From assembly GCA_020161775.1 (NCBI GenBank), contig JAIUOW010000004.1:124001-188000 (forward strand): a stretch of DNA of 64,000 bases, written 5' to 3'. The notes under the pieces are model-generated. The model ran no database searches. It was not told where the DNA came from and saw nothing but the letters and a program-made list of their open reading frames with translations. The DNA is from Pseudomonadota bacterium. Lineage in GTDB: Bacteria; Pseudomonadota; Gammaproteobacteria; Burkholderiales; Burkholderiaceae_C. The number at the start of each line of letters is the position of its first letter. Within the stretch, counting starts at the first letter, position 1. The position numbers were made by a program, and so were the translations under genes. Shown here one piece after another: positions 44,877 to 53,271 of this stretch.

Positions 44877-46207
44877 GCGTCAGCCTCGTCGGCCGGTGGC
44901 AACAGCGCCTGGGCTTCGCCTTCGGGCAAGGCCTCCACCACCTTCAACGCGCGGCGCATCTGGTTGGAACGCGTCGCAGCGTTCTCCAGGGTGACGGAGG
45001 CCCGGCGCACCTGCTCCTGCACCGTCTCCACCCATTTGCCATAGCGGTCAAATTCCGTCTTGACGGCGCCCAGCACCTTCCAGACCTGGGAGGCCTGCTG
45101 CTCCAGCGCCAGCGTGCGAAAGCCCATGTGCAGGCTGTTGAGCATGGCCAGCAACGTGGTCGGCCCGGCCAGGGTCACTCGGAAGTCGCGCTGCAGGCTG
45201 TCCATCAGCCCCGGACGGCGCAGCACCTCGGCGTACAGGCTCTCGATCGGCAGGAACAGGATGGCGAAGTCAGTGGTGTGCGGCGGCGCCAGGTAGCTGG
45301 CGGCGATGGTCTTGGCCTCCAGCCGGATGCGCGCCTCCAGCGCCTTGGCGGCCAACTCCACGCCGGCCGCGTCAGCGCGGTCGTGCGCCTCCAGCAGGCG
45401 CTCGTAATCTTCCCGCGGGAATTTGGCGTCAATGGGCAGCCACACCGGCACGCCATCACTGCTTCGGCCCGGAAAGCGCACCGCAAAATCCACACGCTGG
45501 TTGCTGTGGGGCCGCGTTTCCACCTGGCGGCCGTACTGCTCGTTCGTCAGCACCTGCTCCAGCAGGGCCTCCAGCTGCACTTCGCCAAACATGCCGCGGG
45601 TCTTGACGTTGGTCAGCACCCGCTGCAAATCACCCACGCCCTGGGCCAGCGACTGCATCTCGCCCAGGCCCTTGTGCACCTGCTCCAGCCGGTCGGCCAC
45701 CTGCTTGAAGCTTTCGCCCAGCCGGGCTTCCAGCGTGGTCTGCAGCTTCTCGTCCACTGTCTTGCGCATTTCGTCGAGCTTGGCCGCGTTGGTCTGCTGC
45801 ATCTGCAGCAACTGCGTTTCCAGCGTGGCGCGCACCTCGCCCAGGCGGCGGGCATTGGATTCACTCAGGCCCTGCAGTTGCAGCGTCAGGGTGTCGGACA
45901 GCGTCTTTTGCAGCAACGCCAGTTGCTGGCCGAAGGCATCGATCTGCGCGTTCTGCGTGCGCGTGGCCTCCGCGCCCTGCTTGACCAGCGCCTCCTGAAA
46001 GGTCGCCAGGTTGTGCGCAAGCTCCTGGCGCGCGCCGCGCGACGACTCGCTGATCTCTCGGCGCAGCTCGCGCTCCAGCCGTTCGTTGGCCCCCAGCAGC
46101 TCAACGCGGGTTGCGTCGTTGCCGTTGCCCGGAGGCTTGCGCAGCAACAGCACCGCCAGCAGCACCAGGTTCAGCGCCGCCAGCGCCATCAGCAGCCAGA
46201 GTTCCAC
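44873..46207 (-). CDS. rmuC: DNA recombination protein RmuC
   Basis: A 444-residue protein with an N-terminal span (about residues 2-22, ELWLLMALAALNLVLLAVLL), a long coiled coil (residues 45-190) and the RmuC nuclease-like domain (KTRGMFGEVQLEALLEQVLT, FAVRFPGRSSDGVPVWLPID, AKFPREDYERLLEAHDRADA). RmuC limits recombination at short inverted repeats. It is six bases after the hydroxyacid dehydrogenase gene and overlaps the MFS gene. Confidence 0.93.
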   Translation of the reverse strand: MELWLLMALAALNLVLLAVLLLRKPPGNGNDATRVELLGANERLERELRREISESSRGARQELAHNLATFQEALVKQGAEATRTQNAQIDAFGQQLALLQKTLSDTLTLQLQGLSESNARRLGEVRATLETQLLQMQQTNAAKLDEMRKTVDEKLQTTLEARLGESFKQVADRLEQVHKGLGEMQSLAQGVGDLQRVLTNVKTRGMFGEVQLEALLEQVLTNEQYGRQVETRPHSNQRVDFAVRFPGRSSDGVPVWLPIDAKFPREDYERLLEAHDRADAAGVELAAKALEARIRLEAKTIAASYLAPPHTTDFAILFLPIESLYAEVLRRPGLMDSLQRDFRVTLAGPTTLLAMLNSLHMGFRTLALEQQASQVWKVLGAVKTEFDRYGKWVETVQEQVRRASVTLENAATRSNQMRRALKVVEALPEGEAQALLPPADEADA

Positions 46208-46213
46208 CGTGTT

Positions 46214-47197
46214 TTACTTCTTCAGGATTTCAGGGTTCAGCGGCGTCAACGGCTTGCCGTTGACCAGGTAGCCGATCAGGTTGTCAGCGGCCAGGTTGCC
46301 CATGGCCAGGCGCGTGGGCACACTGGCACTTGCGATGTGCGGCGTGAGCACCACGTTGGGCACGGTCAGCAGCCCGGGGTGCACGGCGGGCTCGCCTTCG
46401 AACACGTCCAGGCCAGCAGCCGCAATCTGCCGGTTGCGCAGCGCCACGGCCAGCGCCGCATCGTCCACGATGCCGCCGCGTGCGATGTTGATGAGATTGG
46501 CCGTGGGTTTCATCTGTGCCAGCTCGGCCGCGCCAATGGCGTGGTGCGACGAGGCGGAATACGGCAGCACCAGCACCAGGTGATCGGATGTCCGCAGCAG
46601 TTCTTCCTTGCTCACGTAGCGGGCCTTGCAGGCAGCCTCCAGACCGGGCTCCAGACGCGAACGGTTGTGATAGATCACGTTCATGCCAAAGCCATGCGCA
46701 CCCCGCTTGGCGATGCCCTGGCCAATGCGGCCCATGCCCAGAATGCCCAGGGTGGCGCCGTGAACATCCGAGCCAGAGAACATCTCGTAGTTCCACTTGG
46801 TCCATTTGCCGGCGCGCAGGTAATGCTCGCTTTCGGTCACGCGGCGGGCGGTGGCCATCAGCAGCGCGAAGCCGAAGTCGGCCGTGGTCTCGGTCAGCAC
46901 GTCCGGTGCGTTGGTGGCCAGCACGCCGCGCGCGGACATGGCGTCCACGTCGAAGTTGTTGTAGCCCACAGCCATGTTGGCCACGATCTTCAGCTGCGGG
47001 CAAGCGTCGAGCACGGCAGCGTCAATGCGCTCGCTGCTGGTGGTAAACGCACCCACCTTGTCCGACATGCGCCGGGCCAGTTCCTCCTTGGGCCAGACCT
47101 CATCGGCCTGGTTGGTTTCAATGTCGAAGTGCTGGGACAGGCGCTCCAGCACCGAGGGAAAAATCGCGCGTGCGACCAGGACCTTGGGTTTGCTCAT
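46214..47197 (-). CDS. D-2-hydroxyacid dehydrogenase (glyoxylate/hydroxypyruvate reductase type)
   Basis: A 327-residue NAD(P)-dependent enzyme. The dinucleotide motif is LGILGMGRIGQGIAKRG (about residues 148-164); catalytic residues are Arg in LINIARGGIVDD, Glu in GLDVFEGEPAVH and His in VVLTPHIASAS. The close match to the GhrB/GyaR pattern suggests it reduces glyoxylate and hydroxypyruvate. It lies 6 bases upstream of rmuC and 11 bases after the antiporter gene. Confidence 0.9.
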   Translation of the reverse strand: MSKPKVLVARAIFPSVLERLSQHFDIETNQADEVWPKEELARRMSDKVGAFTTSSERIDAAVLDACPQLKIVANMAVGYNNFDVDAMSARGVLATNAPDVLTETTADFGFALLMATARRVTESEHYLRAGKWTKWNYEMFSGSDVHGATLGILGMGRIGQGIAKRGAHGFGMNVIYHNRSRLEPGLEAACKARYVSKEELLRTSDHLVLVLPYSASSHHAIGAAELAQMKPTANLINIARGGIVDDAALAVALRNRQIAAAGLDVFEGEPAVHPGLLTVPNVVLTPHIASASVPTRLAMGNLAADNLIGYLVNGKPLTPLNPEILKK

Positions 47198-47208
47198 GAA
47201 TGATGCCC

Positions 47209-48621
47209 TTAGCGGAACCAGATGAATGTCATGGCGATGAACAGCGGGATCAGGACCGCGCCCGACCAGGCCATGTAGCCAAAGAAGCTCGGCATTTTGA
47301 CACCGCGGTCCTCGGCAATGGCCTTGACCATCAGGTTGGGCGCATTGCCGATGTAGGTATTGGCCCCCATGAACACGGCGCCAGCCGAAATGGCAGCCAG
47401 CGTTGGCGCCAAGGTGGTCATGAGCACGGCCGGATCGCCGCCTGCCGTATTGAAGAACACCAGGTACGTCGGTGCATTGTCCAGGAACGAACTCAGCGCA
47501 CCCGTGGCCCAGAAGTACATCGCCGGATCTGGCGAACCATCAGGCCGCGTCACGGCCGCCACCACCGGGCCAAATGGGCCGTTGACGCCCGCCTTGAGCA
47601 TGGCAATGACCGGGATGATCGTGAGGAAGATACCCGCGAACAGCTTGGCCACTTCGGCCATCGGGCCCCATGAGAACTGGTTGTCCTGGTGCACCTTGTC
47701 CGCCGTGATCTTCAGGGACAGCAGCGTCACCGCGATCAGGCCGGCGTCGCGCAGCAGACCGGGCAGGCCCACGTCAGTCCCCATGATGTTGAAGCTGACC
47801 GGCGACTTCCAGAAGCCGCTCATCAGCACCAGGCCGACGATGGCGGCCAGCAGCCAGAAATTGCCGGCGCCGTCGAAGCCGATGCCCCGCGTGTCCGGCG
47901 TCGGGTCCACCGCAAGCACCTCCTCGCGGCGGTGGTAGTACCACGAGTCCAGCACATAGAAAATGGCCAGCAGCGCCCCAACGAGGAACAGCGTCTCCGG
48001 GAAGATGTGCTTGACCGTCCAGAAGAAGTCGACGCCCTTCAGGAAGCCAAGGAACAGCGGCGGGTCCCCCAGCGGCGTCAGCGACCCACCCGCGTTGGAC
48101 ACGATGAAGATGAAGAACACCACCACATGTGCCTTGTGGGTGCGGTTGTCGTTGGCGCGGATCAGCGGGCGGATCATCAGCATGGACGCCCCCGTGGTGC
48201 CCATGAAACTTGCAAGGAAAGCGCCGATCGCGAGGATGGCGGTGTTCAGCCCCGGACTGCCATGCAGGTTGCCACGGATGTGGATGCCGCCGGCCACGGT
48301 GAAAAGCGCCGTCAGCAGGATCACGAACGGAATGTATTCGGCCAGCGCCGCGTGCACAAAGCTTGTTGCGGCAGCGCCGGCGCCAAAGGTCACGGCGAAA
48401 GGCACCAGGAATGCCAGCGACCACGCCGCCGCGACCTTGCCAAAGTGGTGGTGCCAGAAGATCGGAGCGAGCAAAGGCATCAATGCGATGCACAGCAGGA
48501 TGCCGGCAAAGGGCACGCCCCACAGTGCGGACAGCTTGCTGCCATCGATGTCGGCTGCGGCAGCCAGGCCCGGCCAAACAGCCAGCAACAGCCATGCGGC
48601 GGCCCAACGGGTAGTCTTCAT
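47209..48621 (-). CDS. Sodium:proton antiporter / CitMHS_2-type transporter
   Basis: A 470-residue membrane protein of the ion transporter superfamily. A signal-peptide-like N-terminus (MKTTRWAAAWLLLAVWPGLA) precedes about 11-12 spans, with MGTTGASMLMIRPLIRANDN, SNAGGSLTPLGDPPLFLGFL and DNAPTYLVFFNTAGGDPAVL, the paired motifs shared by NhaD and related citrate-type transporters. Annotations of this group vary between Na+/H+ antiporter and carboxylate carrier; sequence alone does not decide. Confidence 0.82.
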   Translation of the reverse strand: MKTTRWAAAWLLLAVWPGLAAAADIDGSKLSALWGVPFAGILLCIALMPLLAPIFWHHHFGKVAAAWSLAFLVPFAVTFGAGAAATSFVHAALAEYIPFVILLTALFTVAGGIHIRGNLHGSPGLNTAILAIGAFLASFMGTTGASMLMIRPLIRANDNRTHKAHVVVFFIFIVSNAGGSLTPLGDPPLFLGFLKGVDFFWTVKHIFPETLFLVGALLAIFYVLDSWYYHRREEVLAVDPTPDTRGIGFDGAGNFWLLAAIVGLVLMSGFWKSPVSFNIMGTDVGLPGLLRDAGLIAVTLLSLKITADKVHQDNQFSWGPMAEVAKLFAGIFLTIIPVIAMLKAGVNGPFGPVVAAVTRPDGSPDPAMYFWATGALSSFLDNAPTYLVFFNTAGGDPAVLMTTLAPTLAAISAGAVFMGANTYIGNAPNLMVKAIAEDRGVKMPSFFGYMAWSGAVLIPLFIAMTFIWFR

Positions 48622-48847
48622 GTGTGTCTCCTCAAAAGCGCAACGGCGTGCCTGGAACGGGGCTCAAGCCCAGCCTGCGAGCATAACCAATCGCCTGCCG
48701 GCTTCGATTGCAGGCAGCTGACACATGCCGCGGGCACGCTGCGCGCCGTAGTCCGCTGCCTACGGCGCCTTCCCCGTGCGTCCTACCGCCCGGCTCCATG
48801 AGGCAGTCCTAAAGTTGATTCATCCCAACCAACCAATGGAGCACATC

Positions 48848-49072
48848 ATGAATCAGGATCGCATTGAAGGTAACTGGAAGCAATTCAAGGGCAAAGCCAA
48901 GGAACAGTGGGGCAAGCTGACCGACGACGACCTGGACGTCATCGCCGGCAAGCGCGACCAGCTGCTGGGCCGCATCCAGGAACGCCACGGCGTGGCCAGG
49001 GATGAGGCTGAAAAGCAGGTGAAGAACTGGGAAAGCCGCAACCCGGATTTCCGCTTCGATAGGTCGCTGTAA
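48848..49072 (+). CDS. CsbD-family stress protein
   Basis: A 74-residue protein: MNQDRIEGNWKQFKGKAKEQ, WGKLTDDDLDVIAGKRDQLL, then a charged helical tail ending FRFDRSL. CsbD proteins are abundant, small, helical, general-stress proteins with unknown mechanism. ATG at 48848 is the usual family start, although an in-frame ATG exists 12 bases earlier. Followed 21 bases later by the twin CX10C protein gene, perhaps as one transcript. Confidence 0.9.
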   Translation: MNQDRIEGNWKQFKGKAKEQWGKLTDDDLDVIAGKRDQLLGRIQERHGVARDEAEKQVKNWESRNPDFRFDRSL

Positions 49073-49093
49073 TCCGCGTACAAGGCAGACACC

Positions 49094-49465
49094 ATGAAAC
49101 ATCAGCTCATCACCATGGCCGTTGCGGCCTGCTGCATGGCCGCCGGCGCTGCGGGCGCCATGACCAAGGAAGAGCACAAGGCCCAGAAAGACCGCATTGA
49201 GGCCGACTACAAGGCGGCCAAGGCGAAATGCGACACCCTGAAGGCCAATGCCAAGGACGTGTGCGAGCAGGAAGCCAAGGGCGCCGAAAAGGTAGCCAAG
49301 GCCGAACTGGAAGCCGCCTACAAGCCGGACGCCAAGGCGGCTGAAAAGGTAGCCAAGGTCAAGGCCGAAGCCGCGTATGAAGTCGCCAAGGAAAAATGCG
49401 ACGACATGACCGGCAACGCCAAGGACAGCTGCGTGGCTGACGCCAGGAAGTTGCGCAAGATGTAG
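49094..49465 (+). CDS. Periplasmic Ala/Lys-rich protein with twin CX10C motifs
   Basis: A 123-residue protein with a signal peptide (MKHQLITMAVAACCMAAGAA GAM, cleavage near residue 22). The mature part is nearly all helix (Ala, Lys, Glu) and carries two copies of C-D-x-[LM]-x-x-N-A-K-D-x-C, at Cys46/Cys57 and Cys102/Cys113. Two such segments 56 residues apart suggest two disulfide-linked helical hairpins. Short Ala-rich repeats (EKVAK) lie between them. No known enzyme; encoded after CsbD, so it may be part of a stress response. Confidence 0.75.
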   Translation: MKHQLITMAVAACCMAAGAAGAMTKEEHKAQKDRIEADYKAAKAKCDTLKANAKDVCEQEAKGAEKVAKAELEAAYKPDAKAAEKVAKVKAEAAYEVAKEKCDDMTGNAKDSCVADARKLRKM

Positions 49466-49515
49466 TCTTGCCACGCCTGGGGCGGCCTCGCCGGCCGCGA
49501 AAATGGAAAGCAGAA

Positions 49516-49540
49516 AGGCCAGCCTTGGGGCTGGCCTTTC
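49516..49540 (+). terminator. Terminator after the twin CX10C gene
   Basis: AGGCCAGCC-TTGG-GGCTGGCCT forms a 9-bp stem followed by TTCTTTTC; it insulates the GntR-TRAP cluster from upstream transcription. Confidence 0.85.
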
Positions 49541-49572
49541 TTTTCTTGATAAGTCAAATGCGCTATCCTCTT

Positions 49573-49593
49573 TAGTATTTCACAAACATACTA
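49573..49593 (+). promoter_or_regulatory. Inverted repeat just before the GntR gene
   Basis: TAGTAT at 49573-49578 and ATACTA at 49588-49593 form a 6-bp inverted repeat with a 9-base centre, ending 5 bases before the ATG of the regulator. GntR/FadR proteins bind such short dyads and often repress their own gene. No second copy with the same arms was seen before dctP. Confidence 0.5.
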
Positions 49594-49598
49594 GAGAC

Positions 49599-50267
49599 AT
49601 GCAAAAAGGCCGAAACATAGCGTCCGAGACAACCTTGGTAGACCGTGCCCGCGCCGAACTGGAAGTGCGTTTCATCACACTCCAGATCCCGCCCGGCTCC
49701 GTCTGGTCCGAAGGGTCGCTAAGTGAAATGCTGGGCATCGGCCGTACGCCCGTGCGCGAGGCTGTGGCAAGCATGGCGCAGGATGGACTGGTGACCGTGA
49801 TCCGCCGGGCCGGCATTGTGGTGTCGGAGATTTCGCTGGAAGACCAGATGGCCGTGGTCGACACACGCCGGGTGCTCGAGAAACTCGTCTCCTTGCGCGC
49901 CGCGCGGCGATGCACCCGGCCCGAACGCGACATGCTGCTGCAAATGGCGGACGGCATTCAGGCCGCGGGCGAGGCCCGCGACGTTCACGCTTACCTGGAC
50001 AACCACTTCAAGATCAAGCGGTTCGTCGCGCAGTGCGCTCGCAACAAGTTCGCCGAGCGCGCGCTGCGCCCGCTGCACACGCTGTCGCAGCGCTTCTACT
50101 TCGCCCATCACGTGTCCTTCAACAACCTGCCCGTGGTGGGCATGGCGCATGCGCAACTCACGCGAGCCATCGTGGATTGCGATGAACCGCTGGTCGCCAG
50201 CCGTTGCGACGCCGTCAGCGACATTGCGGACCAGTTCACCCGGGATCTGCTGGGCCGGCAGAGCTGA
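49599..50267 (+). CDS. GntR-family regulator (FCD domain) of the TRAP/CoA cluster
   Basis: A 222-residue regulator. The N-terminal winged helix has SVWSEGSLSEMLGIGRTPVR then EAVASMAQDGLVTV (about residues 30-65), and the C-terminal FCD-type effector domain carries metal- or ligand-binding His residues (LDNHFKIKRF, AHHVSFNN). FCD regulators usually sense a carboxylic acid that is the substrate or an intermediate of the genes they control. It is the first gene of the cluster, in the same direction as the TRAP genes, 113 bases away. The ATG at 49599 was chosen because the domain begins shortly after. Confidence 0.9.
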   Translation: MQKGRNIASETTLVDRARAELEVRFITLQIPPGSVWSEGSLSEMLGIGRTPVREAVASMAQDGLVTVIRRAGIVVSEISLEDQMAVVDTRRVLEKLVSLRAARRCTRPERDMLLQMADGIQAAGEARDVHAYLDNHFKIKRFVAQCARNKFAERALRPLHTLSQRFYFAHHVSFNNLPVVGMAHAQLTRAIVDCDEPLVASRCDAVSDIADQFTRDLLGRQS

Positions 50268-50312
50268 GGGTTCTTGCCAAGGGTTTACCCTTGCTCATTT
50301 TTTTTAATCTTC

Positions 50313-50322
50313 TAATATATTA
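50313..50322 (+). promoter_or_regulatory. AT-rich palindrome in the dctP promoter region
   Basis: TAATATATTA is a perfect 10-bp palindrome within 60 very AT-rich bases (50295-50348) between the GntR gene and dctP. The AT content stands out strongly from the surrounding DNA. A promoter and operator are likely here, but no clear -35/-10 pair can be fixed. Confidence 0.35.
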
Positions 50323-50379
50323 CTAATAGCATTTGAAAAATATCAATGCTGAAGGCACGTCTATTTACGGAGACATTCG

Positions 50380-51417
50380 ATGACATACACACGTCGCAAG
50401 GCCTTGAAGGCCGTTACCGCCTCTTCCGCCGCGCTGTTCGCCGGCATGCCCGCTCTGGTCCTCGGCCAGGCGCCCATACGCTGGCGTGTCCAGACGCTGT
50501 GGGGTGCGGGCGAAGATACGTTCAAGTACTTCCAGGAGTTCTGTGACAAGCTGAAAGCCAACACCGGCGGCCGGCTGGAAATCCAGGCGTTCGCCGCCGG
50601 CGCCGTCGTCGGCGCCTTCGAGACGCTGGATGCCGTGGGCCAGAACGTCCTACAGGGCCAGTCCACCTACCCCGGCTACTGGGCCGGCAAGGAGCCCGCG
50701 CTGGCCGTGATCGGCGACTTCGCCTTCGGCTACCGCACCCCCGAGCAACAAAACCGCTGGCTCTACGAAAAGGGCGGCATGCAGATGCTGCGCCAGGCCT
50801 ATCAGCGCTTCGGCGCCTACACCGTGGGCGCGACGTGGTGGGGCGTGGAATCGCTCACGTCCAAGCGGCCGATCCGCAAGCCTGACGACTTCAAGGGCAT
50901 CAAGCACCGCGGCGCGCAGGGGATTGCTGCCGAAACCATTGCCAAGATGGGCGCCTCCATCGTCGTGCTGCCAGGCGGCGAAGCCTATTCGGCGCTCGAA
51001 AAGGGCATCGTGGACAGCGTGGACTGGTCGACCATCTCGGTCAATGCCAAGGTCGGTTTCTTCGAAGTGGCCAAGTACGCGACCTTCCCCGGCTTCCACT
51101 CCATGCCGATCCAGGACTTCACGGTCAACGCCAATGCCTGGAAAGCGCTGCCGGACGACGTCAAGCAGATCGTGGACCGCACCTGGCGCGAGTTCTCGCT
51201 GACACAGGTCAACCGCATCGCCGAGAACGACAAGCGCGTGGCCGAGGAGGTCAAGAAAAAGGGCGTCGAGCTGGTGGCCTGGTCGGATGCCGACCTCACC
51301 CGCGCTCGCCAGATCGCGCAGACCGTGGTCGACGAGTGGGCCGCCAAGGGCACCCTGGCCAAGCAATCGGCCGAGTCGCAACGCGCCTTCCTGCGGGAAC
51401 TGAAACTGCTGGCCTGA
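50380..51417 (+). CDS. TRAP transporter substrate-binding protein (DctP family)
   Basis: A 345-residue periplasmic solute-binding protein with a signal peptide starting MTYTRRKALKAVTASSAALF (twin Arg, cleavage near residue 30). The mature part shows the DctP fold: VQTLWGAGEDTFKYFQEFCD, the ligand-contacting Arg in FKGIKHRGAQGIAAET, WGVESLTSKRPIRKPDDFKG and GGEAYSALEKGIVDSVDWST. The Arg usually salt-bridges a carboxylate, so an organic acid is expected. First gene of the dctP-dctQ-dctM set. Confidence 0.92.
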   Translation: MTYTRRKALKAVTASSAALFAGMPALVLGQAPIRWRVQTLWGAGEDTFKYFQEFCDKLKANTGGRLEIQAFAAGAVVGAFETLDAVGQNVLQGQSTYPGYWAGKEPALAVIGDFAFGYRTPEQQNRWLYEKGGMQMLRQAYQRFGAYTVGATWWGVESLTSKRPIRKPDDFKGIKHRGAQGIAAETIAKMGASIVVLPGGEAYSALEKGIVDSVDWSTISVNAKVGFFEVAKYATFPGFHSMPIQDFTVNANAWKALPDDVKQIVDRTWREFSLTQVNRIAENDKRVAEEVKKKGVELVAWSDADLTRARQIAQTVVDEWAAKGTLAKQSAESQRAFLRELKLLA

Positions 51418-51424
51418 GCAAAGC

Positions 51425-51949
51425 ATGAATCACTACGTTCGCTGGATGGCGCACGTGAACGAATGGACAGGCCGGATCTCCGGCCTGCTCATCGTCGCCG
51501 TGGTGCTCATCATCCTCAAGGAAGTCATCGCCCGGTCGGTGTTCAACGCGCCGTCGCTGTGGGCCGATGAATCGATGACCTATCTGGCCGGCATCGCCTA
51601 CGCGCTGGGCGGCGGCTTCACGCTGCTGCACCGCAAGCACGTGATCGTGGACCTGGTCTACCAGCCGATCGCCAACCGCGGCGGCACACTCAAGAAGACG
51701 GTCGACATCGTGGCCTTCCTCCTGTTTTCCATCTATTGCCTCACGCTGATCTGGTTCGGCTGGGAGCTGGCCCGGCTGTCCATCGAACAGCACGAAGGCA
51801 GCGGCACCATGTGGAATCCGGCCCTGTGGCCCGTGAAGCTGGCCATCCCCATCGCCGGCGCACTGCTGCTGTTGCAGGGCTTCGCCAATCTTCTGGTCGA
51901 TCTCGGTCTGGCCGTCAATCCCGTTACGGAGCAGGCCCATGTCGGTTGA
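51425..51949 (+). CDS. TRAP transporter small permease (DctQ)
   Basis: A 174-residue inner-membrane protein with four spans. The family motif is seen in LWADESMTYLAGIAYALGGG (about residues 41-60), and the rest includes KHVIVDLVYQPI and WNPALWPVKLAIPIAGALLL. It starts 7 bases after dctP and overlaps dctM by 11 bases. DctQ forms a tight complex with the large subunit for Na+-driven uptake. Confidence 0.92.
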   Translation: MNHYVRWMAHVNEWTGRISGLLIVAVVLIILKEVIARSVFNAPSLWADESMTYLAGIAYALGGGFTLLHRKHVIVDLVYQPIANRGGTLKKTVDIVAFLLFSIYCLTLIWFGWELARLSIEQHEGSGTMWNPALWPVKLAIPIAGALLLLQGFANLLVDLGLAVNPVTEQAHVG

Positions 51950-53258
51950 TGTTCTGACCCTCCTGATTTTCCTGGCGCTGGTTTCCGCGCTGGTGGTGGG
52001 CGTTCCCATTGCATTCGCGACCGGCGCCGTCGCCGTGGTGTTCGGCGTCTGGCTGTTCGACATCAACACGCTGAACCTGATCGTCAGCCGCGTGTTCACG
52101 CTGATGGGCAATCAGATCCTGGTGTCCGTGCCGCTGTTCATATTGATGGCGATGGTGCTGGAGAAAGCGGGCATCGCCGAAGACATCTTCAAGGCCGCCT
52201 ACGTCTGGTCCGGGCGCATCCGCGGCGGCCTGGCGGTGGCGGTGATCATCTCCTGTGCGCTGATGGCGGCGATGGTCGGCGTGATCGGCGCCGAAATCGT
52301 GACCATGGGCGTGGTGGCCCTGCCCGCCATGCTGAAGCGGGGCTACGGCAAATCCATCGCCCTGGGTTCGATCTGCGCCGGCGGGGGCCTTGCGACCCTG
52401 ATCCCGCCCAGCGTGGTGTTCATCATGTATGCGCTGACCACGGGCACGTCCATCGGCCAGCTCTACATGGCGGGCATCCTGCCGGGGTTGATGCTGGCTT
52501 CGTTCTACATCATCTACGTGATCACGATCTCCTATCTCAAGCCCGAGATCGCGCCGGCTGCGCCGCCCGAGGAGATCGACATCCCGCTGATGGAAAAGCT
52601 CGGTTACCTCAAGAAGCTGGTGTTGCCCGGCGCCGTGGCATTCGGCGTGCTGGGATCGCTGTACATGGGCATCGCGACGCCTACCGAGGCCGCAGGCCTG
52701 GGCGTGGTGGGTGCGGTGATCGCGGCGGCCGTGAACCGACGCCTGAGCTGGCCGAACATGTCCAGCGCGATCGTGGAAACCACCAAGGTCACCTGCATGC
52801 TGTACTGGCTGTTCTTCGGTGCCTCGGCGCTGATCGGCATCTACACGATCGCCGGCGGCACGCAGTACCTGAAGGACCTGGTCGCCGGCCTGCCCATCGG
52901 CAAATGGGGCATCCTGGCCGTGGTCAACCTGATCTGGATCATCCTGGGCGCCATCATCGACTGGATCGGCATCCTGCTGCTGACGGCGCCGATCTTCGTG
53001 CCCGTGCTGGTGTCGCTGGGGTTCGATCCGATCTGGATCGGCGTGATGTTCTGCATGAACATGCAGATCTCGTACATCTCGCCACCGTTCGGGCCGGCGG
53101 CCTTCTATCTGAAGGGAGCAGCGCCGCCGGGCATCACCATGGGCGACATCTTCCGCTCTGTATGGCCCTTCATCGGCATCCAGATCCTGGCGCTGCTGAT
53201 ACTGGTGGCATTCCCTGAAATCGCTTTGTGGCTGCCGCGCACCATGCTCGGCAACTGA
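51939..53258 (+). CDS. TRAP transporter large permease (DctM)
   Basis: A 439-residue membrane subunit with 11-12 spans. Typical stretches are NQILVSVPLFILMAMVLEKA, VIGAEIVTMGVVALPAMLKR, IALGSICAGGGLATLIPPSV and GMFCMNMQ-like region VMFCMNMQISYISPPFGPAA near the end. Conserved GG and PPS residues mark the Na+ and substrate sites of the elevator mechanism. The FAD enzyme gene starts 13 bases later, tying transport to catabolism. Confidence 0.94.
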   Translation: MSVDVLTLLIFLALVSALVVGVPIAFATGAVAVVFGVWLFDINTLNLIVSRVFTLMGNQILVSVPLFILMAMVLEKAGIAEDIFKAAYVWSGRIRGGLAVAVIISCALMAAMVGVIGAEIVTMGVVALPAMLKRGYGKSIALGSICAGGGLATLIPPSVVFIMYALTTGTSIGQLYMAGILPGLMLASFYIIYVITISYLKPEIAPAAPPEEIDIPLMEKLGYLKKLVLPGAVAFGVLGSLYMGIATPTEAAGLGVVGAVIAAAVNRRLSWPNMSSAIVETTKVTCMLYWLFFGASALIGIYTIAGGTQYLKDLVAGLPIGKWGILAVVNLIWIILGAIIDWIGILLLTAPIFVPVLVSLGFDPIWIGVMFCMNMQISYISPPFGPAAFYLKGAAPPGITMGDIFRSVWPFIGIQILALLILVAFPEIALWLPRTMLGN

Positions 53259-53271
53259 TAGGAGACACACC

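Noticed and set aside
44732..47203. An 823-residue plus-strand frame across rmuC and the hydroxyacid dehydrogenase
   Set aside because: It spans two separate, well supported genes on the other strand and has a shadow composition.
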